A DNA stretch of 64,000 nucleotides from Billgrantia aerodenitrificans (GCF_021404405.1 NZ_JABFTV010000006.1:1-64000); one strand, 5' to 3'; positions 38,328-48,930 are shown, numbered from the stretch's first letter. The notes: a model not told the origin generated them from the sequence alone. A program made the numbers and translations.

Positions 38328-38346
38328 TCAAATGATAATCATTACT
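38328..38346 (-). promoter_or_regulatory. Strong Fur box upstream of the ECF sigma gene
   Basis: The plus-strand sequence carries an uninterrupted AATGATAATCATTA core and matches 14 of 19 consensus positions, the best Fur site in the window. It lies 63 bp upstream of the sigma factor start. The palindromic core means it could equally be read on either strand, but the only gene starting next to it is the sigma gene. Confidence 0.85.
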
Positions 38347-38400
38347 ATAAATATTCTTATCTTACTGTCACAACAGGCATTGAGGCCGCTTGAAGTGAAA

Positions 38401-38427
38401 AAGCCGCAACCCCGAGGGTTGCGGCTT
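38401..38427 (-). terminator. Rho-independent terminator of the superoxide dismutase gene
   Basis: AAGCCGCAACCC and GGGTTGCGGCTT form a 12-bp stem with a 3-nt loop, followed on the minus strand by a T-run (CTTTTTC). It lies 31 bp after the sod stop. Confidence 0.88.
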
Positions 38428-38457
38428 TCGTGGAGCCTGGGTCAGGACGTCATGCCA

Positions 38458-39069
38458 TCAGGCAGTGGCCTGCTGATAGCGGCGCTCCACCTCTTCCCAG
38501 TCGATCACGTTGAAGAACTCGGCGATGTAGTCCGGGCGCTTGTTCTGGAACTTCAGGTAGTAGGCGTGCTCCCACACGTCCAGACCCAGCACCGGGGTGT
38601 TGCCGTTGGAGATGGGGCTGTCCTGGTTGAGGCTGTTCTCCACCACCAGCTTCTTCTCCGGGGTAACGCTGAGCCAGGCCCAACCGCTGCCGAAGCGACC
38701 CAGGGCCGCTTTGGTGAAGGCATCCTTGAAGGCCTCGAAGCCACCCAGCTCACTGTCGATGGCTGCGGCCACCTTGCCCTTGGGCTGGCCACCGCCGTTG
38801 GGCGACATCATCTGCCAGAACATGGTGTGGTTGGAGTGACCACCGCCGTTGTTGATCACCGCCTGGCGCTTGTCGGCCGGCACGCGATCGAGGTTGGCGA
38901 GCAGCTCGTCGACCGGCATGTCCTCCAGACCCGTTCCCTCGAGGGCAGCATTCAGGTTGTTGACATAGGTCTGGTGGTGACGCGAGTGGTGGATCTCCAT
39001 GGTCATGGCATCGATGTGCGGCTCGAGCGCATCGTAGGCGTACGGCAGGTCAGGGAGGGTGTGTGCCAT
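38458..39069 (-). CDS. sodA: Superoxide dismutase, Mn-type
   Basis: A 203-residue Fe/Mn superoxide dismutase. The metal ligands are visible in [13 protein letters not shown] (first two His), [11 protein letters not shown] and [19 protein letters not shown] (Asp and His). The [20 protein letters not shown] and [15 protein letters not shown] blocks resemble the Mn-dependent form rather than the Fe form. It dismutates superoxide in the cytoplasm. Mn enzymes commonly replace Fe-SOD when iron is short, which fits the location beside an iron-starvation sigma gene, although I see no Fur box directly upstream. ATG 39069 (AAGGAG 10 nt upstream) was chosen over upstream starts. It ends at a good terminator. 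Confidence 0.9.
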   Translation of the reverse strand: MAHTLPDLPYAYDALEPHIDAMTMEIHHSRHHQTYVNNLNAALEGTGLEDMPVDELLANLDRVPADKRQAVINNGGGHSNHTMFWQMMSPNGGGQPKGKVAAAIDSELGGFEAFKDAFTKAALGRFGSGWAWLSVTPEKKLVVENSLNQDSPISNGNTPVLGLDVWEHAYYLKFQNKRPDYIAEFFNVIDWEEVERRYQQATA

Positions 39070-39226
39070 GTTGGTCATCTCCTTTGGTGTCAGTGGTTGT
39101 GCTGCAATCAAATGAGGTGCGGTCGCCGAGCGGCGATTTCAACCGTCCCGAGCTCCTTTTTCTCAAGGCACGAACACCCTACACCAGAGAGAGTGCCCTC
39201 GCCCAGAACGCAAAGGCCAATCGGCA

Positions 39227-39257
39227 AGAAGCCGGCTCCTTGCGGAACCGGCTTCTT
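39227..39257. terminator. Hairpin downstream of etfA
   Basis: AAGAAGCCGG and CCGGCTTCTT form a 10-bp stem around an 11-nt loop, 20 bp after the etfA stop. T-runs are short on both sides, so termination efficiency is uncertain. Confidence 0.6.
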
Positions 39258-39276
39258 TGGACATGACGGAGAGGGC

Positions 39277-40203
39277 TCAGAGCTTGCTCTCGAGCTCCGG
39301 CAGGATCTGGAACAGGTCGCCGACGAGACCGTAATCCGCCACCTGGAAGATCGGCGCTTCCTCGTCCTTGTTGATCGCCACGATCACCTTGGAGTCCTTC
39401 ATGCCGGCCAGGTGCTGAATCGCACCGCTGATGCCCACGGCAATGTAGAGCTCCGGCGCGACGATCTTGCCGGTCTGCCCCACCTGCATGTCGTTGGGCA
39501 CGAAGCCGGCGTCTACCGCAGCGCGGGAGGCGCCAATGGCGGCGCCCAGCTTGTCGGCGATGCCGTCGAGCAGCTTGAAGTTCTCGCCGCTGCCCATGCC
39601 GCGCCCGCCGGAGATGACCACCTTGGCCGCCGCCAGTTCGGGACGGTCGCTCTGGGCCAGCTCCTGCTTGACGAAGCTGGACTGGCTATTGTCGGCAACG
39701 ATATCGACATTCTCGACAGCTGCGCTACCGCCTTCGCCGACGGCATCGAAGCCGGTGCTGCGCACGGTGATCACCTTGAGGCTGTCGGCACTCTTCACCG
39801 TGGCGATGGCGTTGCCGGCGTAGATCGGACGCTTGAAGGTGTCGGCGTCGACCACTTCGACGATCTCGGAGATCTGGCTGACGTCCTTTAGCGCGGCAAC
39901 CCGCGGCAGCACGTTCTTGCCGGTGGTGGTGGCAGCGGCCAGCACGTGGCTGTAGCCACCGGCCAGCTCGGCCAGCAGCGCGCCCATGGGCTCGGCCAAC
40001 TGGTGGGCGTAAACCGCGTTGTCGGCCACGCGGACCTTGCTCACGCCGTCGAGCTTGGCAGCGGCCTCGGCCACGGCGCCGACGTTCTCGCCGGCGACCA
40101 GCACGTCGATGTCGCCACCGATGGCCTTGGCTGCGGCAACGACGTGGGCGGTGGCACCGGCGAGCTGGCCGTCATGATGTTCTGCTAAAACCAGGATGCT
40201 CAT
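39277..40203 (-). CDS. etfA: Electron transfer flavoprotein alpha subunit
   Basis: A 308-residue ETF-alpha with the FAD-binding signature near residue 200 onward ([58 protein letters not shown]). With EtfB it shuttles electrons from acyl-CoA and other dehydrogenases to ETF-ubiquinone oxidoreductase, encoded divergently 1.1 kb away. It is separated from etfB by 13 bp, so the two are cotranscribed. Confidence 0.96.
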   Translation of the reverse strand: MSILVLAEHHDGQLAGATAHVVAAAKAIGGDIDVLVAGENVGAVAEAAAKLDGVSKVRVADNAVYAHQLAEPMGALLAELAGGYSHVLAAATTTGKNVLPRVAALKDVSQISEIVEVVDADTFKRPIYAGNAIATVKSADSLKVITVRSTGFDAVGEGGSAAVENVDIVADNSQSSFVKQELAQSDRPELAAAKVVISGGRGMGSGENFKLLDGIADKLGAAIGASRAAVDAGFVPNDMQVGQTGKIVAPELYIAVGISGAIQHLAGMKDSKVIVAINKDEEAPIFQVADYGLVGDLFQILPELESKL

Positions 40204-40216
40204 GCGATCAGCTCCT

Positions 40217-40966
40217 TCAAATCACTTTGGCTTCGTTCTTCAACTTGTCCACGAGCTCGTCGACGGAGCCCACCTTGATGCCGCCCTTGCGTTCGGCCGG
40301 CGATTCGACCTTGAGCAGCGTGAGCTTGCTGGCCACCTCGACGCCGTAATCGGCCGGGCTCTTGACGTCTAGCGGCTTCTTCTTGGCCTTCATGATGTCG
40401 GGCAGCTTGGCGTAGCGCGGCTCGTTCAAGCGCAGGTCGGTGGTGACGATGGCCGGCAGGGAAAGCGAAACGGTCTGCAGGCCGCCGTCGATCTCGCGAG
40501 TCACCTGCAGCTTGTCGCCTTCGACCACCACCTCGGAGGCGAAGGTGCCCTGAGGCAGGCCGGCCAGTGCGGCCAGCATCTGGCCGCACTGGTTGTTGTC
40601 GGTGTCGATGGCCTGCTTGCCGAGAATGACCAGCCCCGGCTGCTCCTCTTCCACCACCTTGGCCAGCAGCTTGGCCGCGGCCAGCGACTCAACGCGCTCT
40701 TCGGTCTCGACATGAATGGCCCGGTCGGCGCCCAGCGCCAGCGCGGTGCGCAGCTGCTCCTGGGCGGCCTTGGGGCCGATGGTCACCGCGACGACCTCGG
40801 TGGCCACGCCTTTCTCTTTCAGCCGCACGGCCTCTTCCACGGCGATCTCGCAGAAGGGGTTCATGGCCATCTTGACGTTGGTGAGGTCGACGTCGGAGTG
40901 ATCCGCCTTGACGCGAATCTTGACGTTGTAGTCGATGACGCGTTTGACCGCGACGAGTACTTTCAT
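40217..40966 (-). CDS. etfB: Electron transfer flavoprotein beta subunit
   Basis: A 249-residue ETF-beta with [19 protein letters not shown] at the N-terminus, the AMP-binding strand region, and [19 protein letters not shown] near residue 115, the family signature. It is the structural partner of EtfA and promoter-proximal in the etfBA pair. It is divergent from the ETF-ubiquinone oxidoreductase gene. Confidence 0.96.
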   Translation of the reverse strand: MKVLVAVKRVIDYNVKIRVKADHSDVDLTNVKMAMNPFCEIAVEEAVRLKEKGVATEVVAVTIGPKAAQEQLRTALALGADRAIHVETEERVESLAAAKLLAKVVEEEQPGLVILGKQAIDTDNNQCGQMLAALAGLPQGTFASEVVVEGDKLQVTREIDGGLQTVSLSLPAIVTTDLRLNEPRYAKLPDIMKAKKKPLDVKSPADYGVEVASKLTLLKVESPAERKGGIKVGSVDELVDKLKNEAKVI

Positions 40967-41340
40967 GGTGTCCTCGCTTGGTTCGATGGGTGAACCTTTT
41001 CGTTAGGGACTCGCTGACGCCCATGGCGTGCCGGGAAGATCAACGACTCCGCGATTCTGTCAGCATGCCTCCGCGCATTCCAGGGCATGCCGTTTCATGC
41101 AAGCGTTTGATAGGCGCCGAATCAAAAAACCCTGCCAATGTGCCATAGCCTGGGCTTTGGCAACAATCCCCTTGCAACAGACCGAAGCGTGGAACGTAGC
41201 ACATTGGCATCGTAGGGGTATCCTGAGTCGTTTATTATGCCTATCATGAAGAATATCGAGAAGCAAACGACCGTTTTATTTTCCTTCGACGTTGGTGGCA
41301 CATCCGCTCCGACGCCGAAGCCGAGGGAGGAGCGACTGGC
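40967..41340. promoter_or_regulatory. Divergent etfBA / ETF-QO control region with two inverted repeats
   Basis: This 374-bp gap contains no gene. It holds TTTGAT at 41106-41111 mirrored by ATCAAA at 41121-41126 (9-bp spacer), an operator-like palindrome. It also holds an 11-bp perfect inverted repeat, TGCCAATGTGC (41133-41143) with GCACATTGGCA (41199-41209), 55 bp apart. The position between divergent fatty-acid-oxidation electron-transfer genes suggests a shared regulator, for example of the PsrA/FadR type, but no specific site could be assigned. Confidence 0.5.
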
Positions 41341-43011
41341 ATGTCTGAGCAAGTAGAACGCGATTCGATGGATTTCGACGTGGTGATCGTCGGCGCCGGC
41401 CCTTCCGGGCTGTCGGCCGCCTGCCGCCTGATGCAGCAGGCGGGCGAGGCCGGTCAGGAGCTGACGGTGTGCGTGGTGGAAAAGGGCTCCGAGGTCGGCG
41501 CCCACATTCTCTCGGGCGCCGTGTTCGAGCCCCGCGCGCTGGCCGAGCTGTTCCCCGACTGGGAAGAGCGTGGCGCCCCGCTGACCACCCCCGCCACCCG
41601 CGATGAGGTCTACCTGCTCAAGGATGCCGAGAAGGCGCAAAAGCTGCCCAATGCCCTGGTGCCCAAGAGCATGCACAACACCGGCGGCGACATGAAGCGC
41701 TACGTGATCAGCGCCGGCAACCTGTGCCGCTGGCTGGCCGAGCAGGCCGAAGGGCTGGGTGTCGAGGTGTTTCCGGGCTTCGCCGCCCAGGAAGTGCTGC
41801 ACGACGAGGACGGCACGGTACGCGGCATCCTCATCGGCGACATGGGCGTGGCCGCCGACGGCTCCCCCAAGGACAGTTACACTCCGGGGATGGAGCTGCG
41901 CGCCAAGTACACCCTGTTTGCCGAAGGCGCACGCGGCCATCTGGGCAAGGGCCTGATCTCGCGCTTCGAGCTCGACGCAGGCAAGGACCCTCAGCATTAC
42001 GGCATCGGTCTCAAGGAGCTGTGGGACGTCCCCGCCGAGCAGCACGAGCCGGGATTGGTCCTGCACGGCTCGGGCTGGCCGCTGGCCAAGGATACCCACG
42101 GCGGCTGGTTCCTCTACCACGCCGAGAACAATCAGGTGGTGGTCGGCCTGATCATGGACCTTTCCTACAAGAACCCATGGCTCTCCCCCTTCGACGAGTT
42201 CCAGCGCATGAAGCACCATCCGGTACTGGCCAAGCACCTGGAGGGCGGCAAGCGCGTGGCCTACGGCGCGCGGGCCATCACCAAGGGCGGCCTCAACTGT
42301 CTGCCGAAGATGACCTTCCCCGGCGGACTGTTGATCGGCTGCGACGCCGGCACGCTCAACTTCGCCAAGATCAAGGGCCTGCACACGGCGATGAAATCCG
42401 GCCTGGTGGCCGCCGAAGCGGTGTTCGAAGCGATCGCCGCCGGCGATGAAGGCGGCCAGGAACTGACCGCCTTCAATGAGAAGTGGGAAGCGAGCTGGGC
42501 CTACGCCGAACTCAAGGAAACCGCCAGCTTCGGCCCGGCGATCCACAAGTACGGTACCGTGGGCGGCGGGGCTTACAACTTCGCCAATCAGCTGTTGGGC
42601 GGCAAGCTGCCTAACCTGCACGACACCACCGCGGACCATGCCGCCCTGAAGCCGGCCGCCGAGTTCGAGAAGATCGATTACCCCAAGCCCGACGGCAAGC
42701 TCTCCTTCGACAAGCTCTCCTCGGTGTTCCTGTCCAACACCAATCACGAGGAGGATCAGCCGAGCCATCTGAAGCTGCTGGACCCGGAGATTCCCATCCG
42801 CGAGAACCTGCCGAAGTATGCCGAGCCGGCTCAGCGCTACTGCCCGGCTGGGGTCTACGAAGTGGTCGAGGACGACGACGGCAAGCCGCGCTTCCAGATC
42901 AACTTCCAGAACTGCGTGCACTGCAAGACCTGCGACATCAAGGATCCTGCGCAGAACATCAGATGGGTGGCGCCGGAGGGCGGCGGCGGGCCCAACTATC
43001 CCAATATGTAA
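41341..43011 (+). CDS. etfD: Electron transfer flavoprotein-ubiquinone oxidoreductase
   Basis: 556 residues. An N-terminal FAD fold (VVIVGAGPSGLSAAC at ~14-28) comes first, then SAGNLCRWLAEQAE, GCDAGTLNFAKIKGLHTAMKSG near residue 340, and a C-terminal [4Fe-4S] segment (CPAG...CVHCKTCDIKDPAQNI, about 501-535) with four cysteines. This inner-membrane enzyme passes electrons from ETF to ubiquinone. The length matches the family. ATG follows GGGAGGAG. It is divergent from etfBA, which supplies its electron donor, and ends at a clear terminator. Confidence 0.96.
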   Translation: MSEQVERDSMDFDVVIVGAGPSGLSAACRLMQQAGEAGQELTVCVVEKGSEVGAHILSGAVFEPRALAELFPDWEERGAPLTTPATRDEVYLLKDAEKAQKLPNALVPKSMHNTGGDMKRYVISAGNLCRWLAEQAEGLGVEVFPGFAAQEVLHDEDGTVRGILIGDMGVAADGSPKDSYTPGMELRAKYTLFAEGARGHLGKGLISRFELDAGKDPQHYGIGLKELWDVPAEQHEPGLVLHGSGWPLAKDTHGGWFLYHAENNQVVVGLIMDLSYKNPWLSPFDEFQRMKHHPVLAKHLEGGKRVAYGARAITKGGLNCLPKMTFPGGLLIGCDAGTLNFAKIKGLHTAMKSGLVAAEAVFEAIAAGDEGGQELTAFNEKWEASWAYAELKETASFGPAIHKYGTVGGGAYNFANQLLGGKLPNLHDTTADHAALKPAAEFEKIDYPKPDGKLSFDKLSSVFLSNTNHEEDQPSHLKLLDPEIPIRENLPKYAEPAQRYCPAGVYEVVEDDDGKPRFQINFQNCVHCKTCDIKDPAQNIRWVAPEGGGGPNYPNM

Positions 43012-43044
43012 CTGACGGTCCCGCTACCGAGATCCAGCCGCAAG

Positions 43045-43070
43045 AAGGGCGTGCCACATGGCACGCCCTT
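43045..43070 (+). terminator. Rho-independent terminator of ETF-QO gene
   Basis: AAGGGCGTGCCA and TGGCACGCCCTT pair over 12 bp with a 2-nt CA centre, followed by TTCTTC on the plus strand, 33 bp after the stop. Confidence 0.88.
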
Positions 43071-43099
43071 TTCTTCATTCCTTTACCTGTCCTATCTCT

Positions 43100-44188
43100 T
43101 CAACCCAGCACTTTCACCAGCGCCTCCACCACCTGCCGCTGCTGTTCCGCCTCGAGGTAGGGGTGCATCGGCAGGCTCAGAATCTCCTGACACACCGTCT
43201 CGGTGACCGGCAAGCTGCAGTCGGGATCGGCCACGGCGGGCTGGTGGTTGAGCGGCAGCGGATAGTGCACCGCGGTGGGGATTCCGGCATCGGCAAGCTT
43301 CGCCTGGACGTCGTCGCGCCCTGGCACGCGAATGCTGTACTGCGCATGCACGCTGGTGTTGCCGGGCGCCACGCAAGGCGCATTGACGACGCCGGACTCG
43401 GCCAGCAGCGCAGCGTAGCGCTCGGCCACCTGCTGCCGGAGCGCCACCTCATCGTCGAACAGCTCGAGCTTGGCCAGCAGAACGGCGGCCTGGAGGGTGT
43501 CCAGGCGGCTGTTCATACCAAGCCGGGTATGATGATAGCGGCGCGCCTCACCATGACGGGCGACGAGACGCACCTTCTCGGCCAGCTCGGCGTCGTCGGT
43601 GAACACCGCGCCACCGTCGCCGTAGGCGCCGAGGGGCTTGCTGGGGAAGAAGCTGGTACAGGCGATATGCGACAGGCCGCAGGAGCGTCGTCCGTGGCGC
43701 GTGGCGCCGAAGCTCTGCGCAGCATCCTCCACCACCGCCAGGTCGTGCTTGCTCGCCAGCGCCCCGATGGCCTCCATGTCGGCGCACTGGCCGAACATGG
43801 ACACCGGCATGATGGCTCGGGTACGCGGCGTAATCGCCGCCTCGACACTCTCGAGGTCGATCAGGTAGGTGCGGGGATCGATATCGACGTAGACCGGCCT
43901 GGCACCGGCCAGCACCACGCTCTCAGCGCTGGCGATGAAGGTGAAGCCGGGCACGATCACGTCGTCTCCCGGGCCGATATCGAGCGCCATCAGGGCGATC
44001 TGCAACGCGTCGGTGCCGTTGGCACAGCCGATGCAGTGGGCCACGCCGACATAGTCGGCCAGGCGGCGCTCCAGCTCGGCCACCTCGGGTCCCATCACGT
44101 AACGGCCATGCGCCAGCACGCCCTGAATGGCGGCGTCCAGTTGCGGTTTGATGCGCGCCTGCTGCGCGGCAAGATCGATGAAGTTCAC
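43100..44188 (-). CDS. DegT/DnrJ/EryC1 sugar aminotransferase (WbpE/WlbC-like)
   Basis: A 362-residue PLP enzyme with FIDLAAQQARIKP at the start, GCANGTDALQIAL near residue 55, VVEDAAQSFGA near 155, and the Lys-containing FFPSKPLGAYGDGG near 185, which forms the internal aldimine. WbpE/WlbC enzymes aminate the 3-keto group of a UDP-2-acetamido-uronate en route to diacetamido-uronic acid in surface polysaccharides. The start is GTG 44188, 11 bp after the previous stop and behind a GGGGG run; the frame is open further upstream but that would overlap the dehydrogenase gene. It pairs with the adjacent WlbA/WbpB-like dehydrogenase. Confidence 0.9.
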   Translation of the reverse strand: MNFIDLAAQQARIKPQLDAAIQGVLAHGRYVMGPEVAELERRLADYVGVAHCIGCANGTDALQIALMALDIGPGDDVIVPGFTFIASAESVVLAGARPVYVDIDPRTYLIDLESVEAAITPRTRAIMPVSMFGQCADMEAIGALASKHDLAVVEDAAQSFGATRHGRRSCGLSHIACTSFFPSKPLGAYGDGGAVFTDDAELAEKVRLVARHGEARRYHHTRLGMNSRLDTLQAAVLLAKLELFDDEVALRQQVAERYAALLAESGVVNAPCVAPGNTSVHAQYSIRVPGRDDVQAKLADAGIPTAVHYPLPLNHQPAVADPDCSLPVTETVCQEILSLPMHPYLEAEQQRQVVEALVKVLG

Positions 44189-44199
44189 CGGCAGCCCCC

Positions 44200-45207
<1,008 letters not shown>

Positions 45208-45257
45208 TCATCTCCATTGAACCAGCGGCCGACGCTACACGCCAGCCGCGGGGGGAT

Positions 45258-46094
45258 TCAAGCGTTCCCTCTTCCTGAGCGGGCCACAGGCCGTGACGGA
45301 TCGCGAACCCACTCGCTCCAGGAGCCCGCATAGAGTCGTGGCAGGGTACGTCCGGCAATGGCATAGGCAAGGATATTGTGGCAGGCCGTGACCCCGGAAC
45401 CACAGTAGGCCACGATGGCCTCGGCCCGCGGCAGCTCGGCCTCCAGCGCCTCGGGCGCCTTGAAGCGGCCGGTGTCGGCGAGATTGGTGGCACTGGGACG
45501 ACACACCGCCCCCGGTATGTGTCCGGCAACCGGGTCGATGGGCTCTGCCTCGCCGCGAAAGCGCTCCTCGCTGCGGGCATCCACCTTGAGCTCGCGCCCC
45601 GAGAACACCTCGTCGGCGGCGATACGCGCGCCGTCATCGAAGGCTGGCTGCCACTGGCTCGGCTCGGGAAGCGGCTCCTGGCCAAGCACCAGCTCTCCGC
45701 CCGCTTCCTGCCAGGCCTTCAGCCCACCGTCGAGCACACGCACGTCGGGGTGTCCGGCCCAAATGGCCAGCATCCACCACGCCCGCGCCGCTGCCAGCTG
45801 ACCGCCCATGTCGTCCAGTACCACGACGGGGCGCTGCGGGGTCACACCCAGGCGGCGCAGAGTGGCGGCAAAGTCATCGGCAGACGGCAAGGGATGGCGC
45901 CCCCCTGCCCCGGGCTCGGCAGCCAGATCGCGATCGAGGTCGAGATGCAGGCTGCCCGGCACGTGGCCCGCCTCCCACAGGCGGCGACCGGCATCGAGGT
46001 CGCCCAGCCTGGCGCGACAATCGAATACCTGCGGCGCCCCATCCTTTTCCAGCGCTTGCGCCAGCTCGGTGGCGGCGATGAGTACCTGTTTCAT
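45258..46094 (-). CDS. Thiosulfate/3-mercaptopyruvate sulfurtransferase
   Basis: A 278-residue tandem rhodanese protein. The N-terminal domain is inactive (VFDCRARLGDLDAGR...GHVPGSLHLDL). The C-terminal domain has DARSEERFRGE and the active-site loop AYCGSGVTAC with the persulfide cysteine near residue 232. The CGSGVTA loop is of the mercaptopyruvate/thiosulfate type (SseA/YnjE-like). It transfers sulfane sulfur to cyanide or thiols. ATG 46094 is preceded by AAGGAG. Confidence 0.9.
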   Translation of the reverse strand: MKQVLIAATELAQALEKDGAPQVFDCRARLGDLDAGRRLWEAGHVPGSLHLDLDRDLAAEPGAGGRHPLPSADDFAATLRRLGVTPQRPVVVLDDMGGQLAAARAWWMLAIWAGHPDVRVLDGGLKAWQEAGGELVLGQEPLPEPSQWQPAFDDGARIAADEVFSGRELKVDARSEERFRGEAEPIDPVAGHIPGAVCRPSATNLADTGRFKAPEALEAELPRAEAIVAYCGSGVTACHNILAYAIAGRTLPRLYAGSWSEWVRDPSRPVARSGRGNA

Positions 46095-46133
46095 GCATGT
46101 TCTCCTTGGGCCAGCTAGCGCTCCCTGGGCCAA

Positions 46134-48341
46134 CTAGGAAGTAGCGGTCTCGGCGGCCAATATCTCGATGGGAGCACGACACGCCAGCAGCCGGCGCCGG
46201 CCGGCCTGAATGAAGTTTACCTCGATTACCGGATCGTCGGGATTGCCCTCCACCACCACCACCTCGCCCTCGCCGAACACCGCGTGGCGTAGCCGCAGCC
46301 CGGGGCGATAATGCTGAACGGCATAGACGGCAGTGGGCTCAGCCAACGTGGGCTCGCGCGGCACCAGCTCAATCCCTTCGCAGCCCAGGGCAGCGAGATA
46401 GCGTGATACCAGCGCAGGCGACGTCACGCTGAGCGGAGACGACGTTTCGTGCGCCGCCGACAGCCGGGCGGCGATCTGCCGGCACTCAAGCCACTGGGTC
46501 TCGCCGATGAAACGGCTGGGGCGATGATCGCCGCTGTCGTGCAGCAGCAACAGCTGCTCCCGCGCCCGGGTCACGGCCACGTAGAACAGCCGCCGCTCCT
46601 CTTCCAGCCGTTCCGCCGACAGGGGGTTGTCGCGACTGTAGTGTGGAAAGTCCTCCTCGTTGACGCCGGCCACCACGACCAGCGGCCACTCGAGCCCCTT
46701 GGCGCCGTGCACGGTAGTGATCAGGATGCCGTCGTCGCGATTCTCGACCGGCCGCTCGAGCAGTTCGATGAAGGCCTCGATATCCGAGGTCTCCCCGGCC
46801 TGCTCCACCAGCACATCAAGTAGGCGCACGTCCTCTTCGCCCTTCTCACGCCTTGCGGCGGCCCGCTTGAGCACTTTTTCGGCATCCAGCGCATCGACCA
46901 CGTGCGCCAACAGCCGGGCCGGGTGCCAGGCGCCGAGACGTGGCAGCTCGCACAGCAGCGTCCAGCGCCGCTTCAGGTTGCGGCGCTGCATCGGCTTGAG
47001 CCCAGCCAGCAGGGGGTCGTCCCGCTCGGGGTACTGCTGCGTATGGGCCAGGCGCTGGGCCAATGCCGCCAGGCGCTCACGGGCAACGAAGGGGGTCGGC
47101 TGCTCCAGCAGCCGCAACAGGTGACCCGGGTCGTGCAGCAGCGCCGGCGTTTGCGAGAGCCGCAGGTAGCCTGCCAGCGCCTGCACCAGCGGCAGACGGA
47201 AGACGAAGCGATCCTCGCGGGCCAGGCGGAACGGAATACCGGCCTGCAGCAGCTGCAGTTGCACGGGCACCGACAGCGCCCAGCTGCGCACCAGCAGGCA
47301 CGCTTCACTCAGCGCCCTGCCGCCCTGCCGCCAGCGCTCCAGGGTCGCCAGCAGCGCTGCCTTGCCCTGCTCGACGGCAACCTCGGTGGTCGGATTGCCG
47401 GAAGCGGCCAGGCACAGCTGATCGGGCCGACGCCGGTTGGCGGCAATGGCATGGTTGGCCAGCAGCGCCAGCGAGTGGCCATGGCGGAAGGTGGTCGAGA
47501 GCGGGTAGTCGGTCGCCGCGCCAAAGGTGGCGCTGAAGTGCTCGCGCATGGTGTCGGGATGCGCACCGCGCCATTCGTAGATGCATTGGTTGGCATCGCC
47601 CACGGCCATGACGTCCGCGCTGCGCCCCGCCAGCATGGCCAACAGGCGCAGTTGGGCCTGGTTGATGTCCTGATATTCGTCGATGATCGCCTGGTCGAGA
47701 TAACCTTCCACCCTTCCGACCAGAGCAGAGTCGGCTTCCAGCGCCCGCAGCGGACGGTAGAGCAGATCGGAGTAGGTCATCAGGCCATGCTCGGCAAGCA
47801 GCGCCTCGACGCGCTCGAAGGCCGCGGCGAAGTGCTCGCAGCCCTCGTCGAGATCGAGCCGTTCGAGCAGCGTGGCGGCAGGCAGCATCTCGGCCTTCAC
47901 CAGACCGCAGAAGTGCGCCAGCGCCTCGAGGGTATCGCCCTCGAGGGCCATGTCGCGCCGCTCGCCATCCTCCAGCACCTCCAGGGTCGCCTGCCGCAGC
48001 AGACGCTCCACCTGCCAGTCGGCGGAAATCAATCGGCGCGGGGCCAGCGCGCCCCAGCGGGTCAGGCTCTGGGTCAGGCGATGGCCGAGGGAGTGGAAGG
48101 TGCGTACGTCGGGCAGCCGCTGCCCGGCGGGTGCCATCTCGAACAGCCTGCGCTGGAAGTCCTCGCGGGCCGAGCGGTTGAACATCAGTACCAGGATGCG
48201 CTGCGCCGGGACGCCTCGTGCCAGCAGGTGCAGCACGCGGGCGACCAGCGTGGTCGTCTTGCCGGCACCCGCCACCGCCGATACCCTGGCGTGTCCGGCA
48301 CCGTGTTCGACGACGGCACGCTGCTCCGCGGTCAGCCTCAC
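46134..48341 (-). CDS. UvrD/Rep-family ATP-dependent helicase
   Basis: 735 residues of superfamily 1A helicase: Walker A AVAGAGKTTTLVAR at ~20-33, Walker B IIDEYQDINQAQLR near 218, VGDANQCIYEWRGA (motif III), TTFRHG (motif IV), ITTVHGAKGLEW (motif V) and FYVAVTRAREQL (motif VI). It ends with a KOW/Tudor-like tail (GLRLRHAVFGEGEVVVVEG) typical of the UvrD/PcrA C-terminus. It translocates 3'-5' on ssDNA. It is distinct from canonical UvrD by its short 2B region and may be an accessory paralogue. Its start overlaps the DUF1285 gene stop by 4 nt, so the two are translationally coupled. Confidence 0.9.
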   Translation of the reverse strand: MRLTAEQRAVVEHGAGHARVSAVAGAGKTTTLVARVLHLLARGVPAQRILVLMFNRSAREDFQRRLFEMAPAGQRLPDVRTFHSLGHRLTQSLTRWGALAPRRLISADWQVERLLRQATLEVLEDGERRDMALEGDTLEALAHFCGLVKAEMLPAATLLERLDLDEGCEHFAAAFERVEALLAEHGLMTYSDLLYRPLRALEADSALVGRVEGYLDQAIIDEYQDINQAQLRLLAMLAGRSADVMAVGDANQCIYEWRGAHPDTMREHFSATFGAATDYPLSTTFRHGHSLALLANHAIAANRRRPDQLCLAASGNPTTEVAVEQGKAALLATLERWRQGGRALSEACLLVRSWALSVPVQLQLLQAGIPFRLAREDRFVFRLPLVQALAGYLRLSQTPALLHDPGHLLRLLEQPTPFVARERLAALAQRLAHTQQYPERDDPLLAGLKPMQRRNLKRRWTLLCELPRLGAWHPARLLAHVVDALDAEKVLKRAAARREKGEEDVRLLDVLVEQAGETSDIEAFIELLERPVENRDDGILITTVHGAKGLEWPLVVVAGVNEEDFPHYSRDNPLSAERLEEERRLFYVAVTRAREQLLLLHDSGDHRPSRFIGETQWLECRQIAARLSAAHETSSPLSVTSPALVSRYLAALGCEGIELVPREPTLAEPTAVYAVQHYRPGLRLRHAVFGEGEVVVVEGNPDDPVIEVNFIQAGRRRLLACRAPIEILAAETATS

Positions 48342-48913
48342 GAGGCCTCGGCGGGCAGTTCGCCCAGTGGCTGCCAGCTACCGGCACTGGTCAGGCCGAG
48401 TTCGACGGTGCCGTCGCCCCTGGGGCGCTGCTCGGCGGCCTCCACCAGTCGGTAATAGACGTTGCGCCCGAGGCGCGCCGCGAGACCGAAGCGCACCGGC
48501 ACTTCGGGCACCTGCGCGCCCTCGGGAGTAGCACTGAGCCGCAGCCGATGCGTTTCGTCCAACCGCAGGCGATCACCGGCATGAGTGGTCAGCCACCAGC
48601 AGCCCGCAGCATCGTCATAGTCGGCGTCCACCACCACGAAGGGGCGGTCGACCACGCGAATGCGCTGCTTCTCCACCGGCGTGACCAGATAGTATTCGCC
48701 ATCCTCCTCACGCCGCAGCAGCGTCGAGAGCAGGCGAACCAGGCGCGGCCGCGTCATTTCACTGCCTTCGTGGAACCAGCGCCCGTCGGCGGCGATCTCC
48801 AGGTCCATTGCGCCTGCCTGCCCCGGCTGCCAGCGGTCCAGCGGGGGAATGTCGCCATCGGGCTCGACGTGATTGAGCAGTGGGTCCAGGTTCATACGCC
48901 CCCCCTTCGACAT
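48338..48913 (-). CDS. DUF1285 family protein
   Basis: A 191-residue protein with PPLDRWQP, LEIAADGRWFHEGSEMTRPRLVRLLSTLLRREEDGEYYLVTPVEKQRI readable as short blocks (GRWFHEG, LFSTLLR-like, YYLVTPVEK), the conserved features of DUF1285. Its function is not established. A likely start is ATG 48913 (GAGGGAG upstream); ATG 48895 is possible. Its stop overlaps the helicase start. Confidence 0.85.
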   Translation of the reverse strand: MSKGGRMNLDPLLNHVEPDGDIPPLDRWQPGQAGAMDLEIAADGRWFHEGSEMTRPRLVRLLSTLLRREEDGEYYLVTPVEKQRIRVVDRPFVVVDADYDDAAGCWWLTTHAGDRLRLDETHRLRLSATPEGAQVPEVPVRFGLAARLGRNVYYRLVEAAEQRPRGDGTVELGLTSAGSWQPLGELPAEAS

Positions 48914-48930
48914 GAAACTCCCTCTTACTG

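Noticed and set aside
37858..39891. 677-codon plus-strand frame spanning sigma, sodA and etfA genes
   Set aside because: It runs opposite three well-conserved genes with their own start signals and a terminator, and its product has no domain features.
41122..42921. 599-codon minus-strand frame opposite ETF-QO
   Set aside because: The plus strand encodes a full-length, motif-complete ETF-QO; the antisense frame is a codon-bias artefact.
46902..48455. 517-codon plus-strand frame opposite the helicase
   Set aside because: The helicase frame carries all SF1 motifs; this frame is a shadow.
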